In this document: positions 63,790 to 64,000 of the stretch, one piece after another
How positions within the stretch are numbered: the first letter of the stretch is position 1
Layout: each line of letters starts with the position of its first letter
Source: Pelomonas sp. SE-A7
Lineage (GTDB): Bacteria > Pseudomonadota > Gammaproteobacteria > Burkholderiales > Burkholderiaceae_C
Reading direction: 5' to 3'
NCBI RefSeq assembly: GCF_030345705.1
Contig: NZ_JAUASW010000001.1
Span: 1,240,001 to 1,304,000, forward strand
Length of the DNA stretch: 64,000 nucleotides
Notes under the pieces: model-generated
Told to the model about the DNA's origin: nothing
What the model saw: the letters and a program-made list of their open reading frames with translations, nothing else
Databases searched by the model: none
Program-made: the position numbers and the translations under genes

Positions 63790-64000
63790 TCAGCGCAGAC
63801 GGCGGTACTTCACCACCAGGATCTGCGAGCCCAGCGGCGAGATGAACTCGGTGGGCCGCTCGCCGCTGCCGAGCTGGTAGGCCATGGTCAGCTCGTCGCC
63901 GGCCAGCTCGAAGATGGCCTGGATCTGCCGGCCCTTGTTGGGGCCAAGCTCGCCGCGGATGTCCACCCGCGCCGGGCTGCCGCCGGCCAGCAGCTGGTAG
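63790..64000 (-). CDS. TIGR03067-like protein (partial, C-terminus)
   Basis: The last 69 codons of a gene that starts beyond the window. The visible part reads GRQIQAIFELAGDELTMAYQ, then SGERPTEFISPLGSQILVVKYRRLR, which resembles the C-terminus of TIGR03067-type proteins of unknown function. Too little is present for a firm call. Confidence 0.5.
   Translation of the reverse strand, partial: YQLLAGGSPARVDIRGELGPNKGRQIQAIFELAGDELTMAYQLGSGERPTEFISPLGSQILVVKYRRLR

Overview
The window is high-GC chromosomal DNA, most likely from a betaproteobacterium of the order Burkholderiales, near the Roseateles / Rubrivivax / Leptothrix / Comamonadaceae group. That placement is inferred from gene order and families: ubiG-gph beside ompA and gyrA; the run gyrA, DUF2059, serC, pheA, tyrA, a fused aroA-cmk, rpsA, ihfB, lapA, lapB; and a tmRNA whose tag reads ANDEKFALAA. 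No 16S gene is present to settle it. Apart from one low-GC island, the region looks like ordinary core chromosome.

Layout. 1-1525: end of a BmpA-type (nucleoside-like) ABC importer on the minus strand. 1788-3973: feoAB with a candidate Fur box. About 4035-9943: a 5.9-kb integrative island inserted at the 3' end of ssrA, carrying a P4-type tyrosine recombinase, an AlpA-like DNA-binding protein, an XRE regulator and several unknown proteins. 9944-10303: ssrA (tmRNA). 10353-14387: a DUF1566 lipoprotein, gph, ubiG and ompA, all leftward. 14657-26884: the rightward gyrA-to-lapB housekeeping cluster (DNA topology, serine and aromatic amino acid synthesis, CMP kinase, ribosomal protein S1, IHF-beta, LPS assembly control). 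26884-32211: three glycosyltransferase-like genes, a divergent GT4 and an MsbA-like flippase, probably a surface-glycan module. 32220-38510: a ComEA-like helix-hairpin-helix protein, a patatin phospholipase, dnaE and a periplasmic cyclophilin. 38565-42307: a DUF1631 protein, trhO-type rhodanese and an alpha/beta hydrolase. 42368-46979: a complete tripartite MacA/MacB/outer-membrane-factor export operon. 46966-51996: a DUF599 protein, pirin and its divergent LysR regulator, gluQ, a double-domain FKBP and an MgtC-like protein. 52094-52328: a long inverted-repeat intergenic element. 52394-60836: a DUF5117-like zinc metalloprotease, a GNAT/SnoaL fusion and a three-gene condensin-like operon (kleisin, KITE, SMC ATPase). 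61105-64000: an M14 carboxypeptidase-like protein, an alpha/beta hydrolase, an LpxH-like metallophosphoesterase and the end of a TIGR03067-like protein.

How the parts relate. Many genes overlap by 1-4 bases (ATGA or TGATG junctions), so several blocks should be translationally coupled operons. Two convergent gene pairs end on one shared CTAG. The most interesting parts are the ssrA island (near-identical 21-bp repeats near both ends, a decayed ssrA tail next to the presumed original terminator, and a replacement terminator on the island), the condensin-like MksFEB operon without a visible nuclease partner, the large foldback element at 52.1-52.3 kb, and the nested palindrome between pirin and its LysR regulator. 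I did not find CRISPR arrays, intact insertion sequences or tRNA genes.
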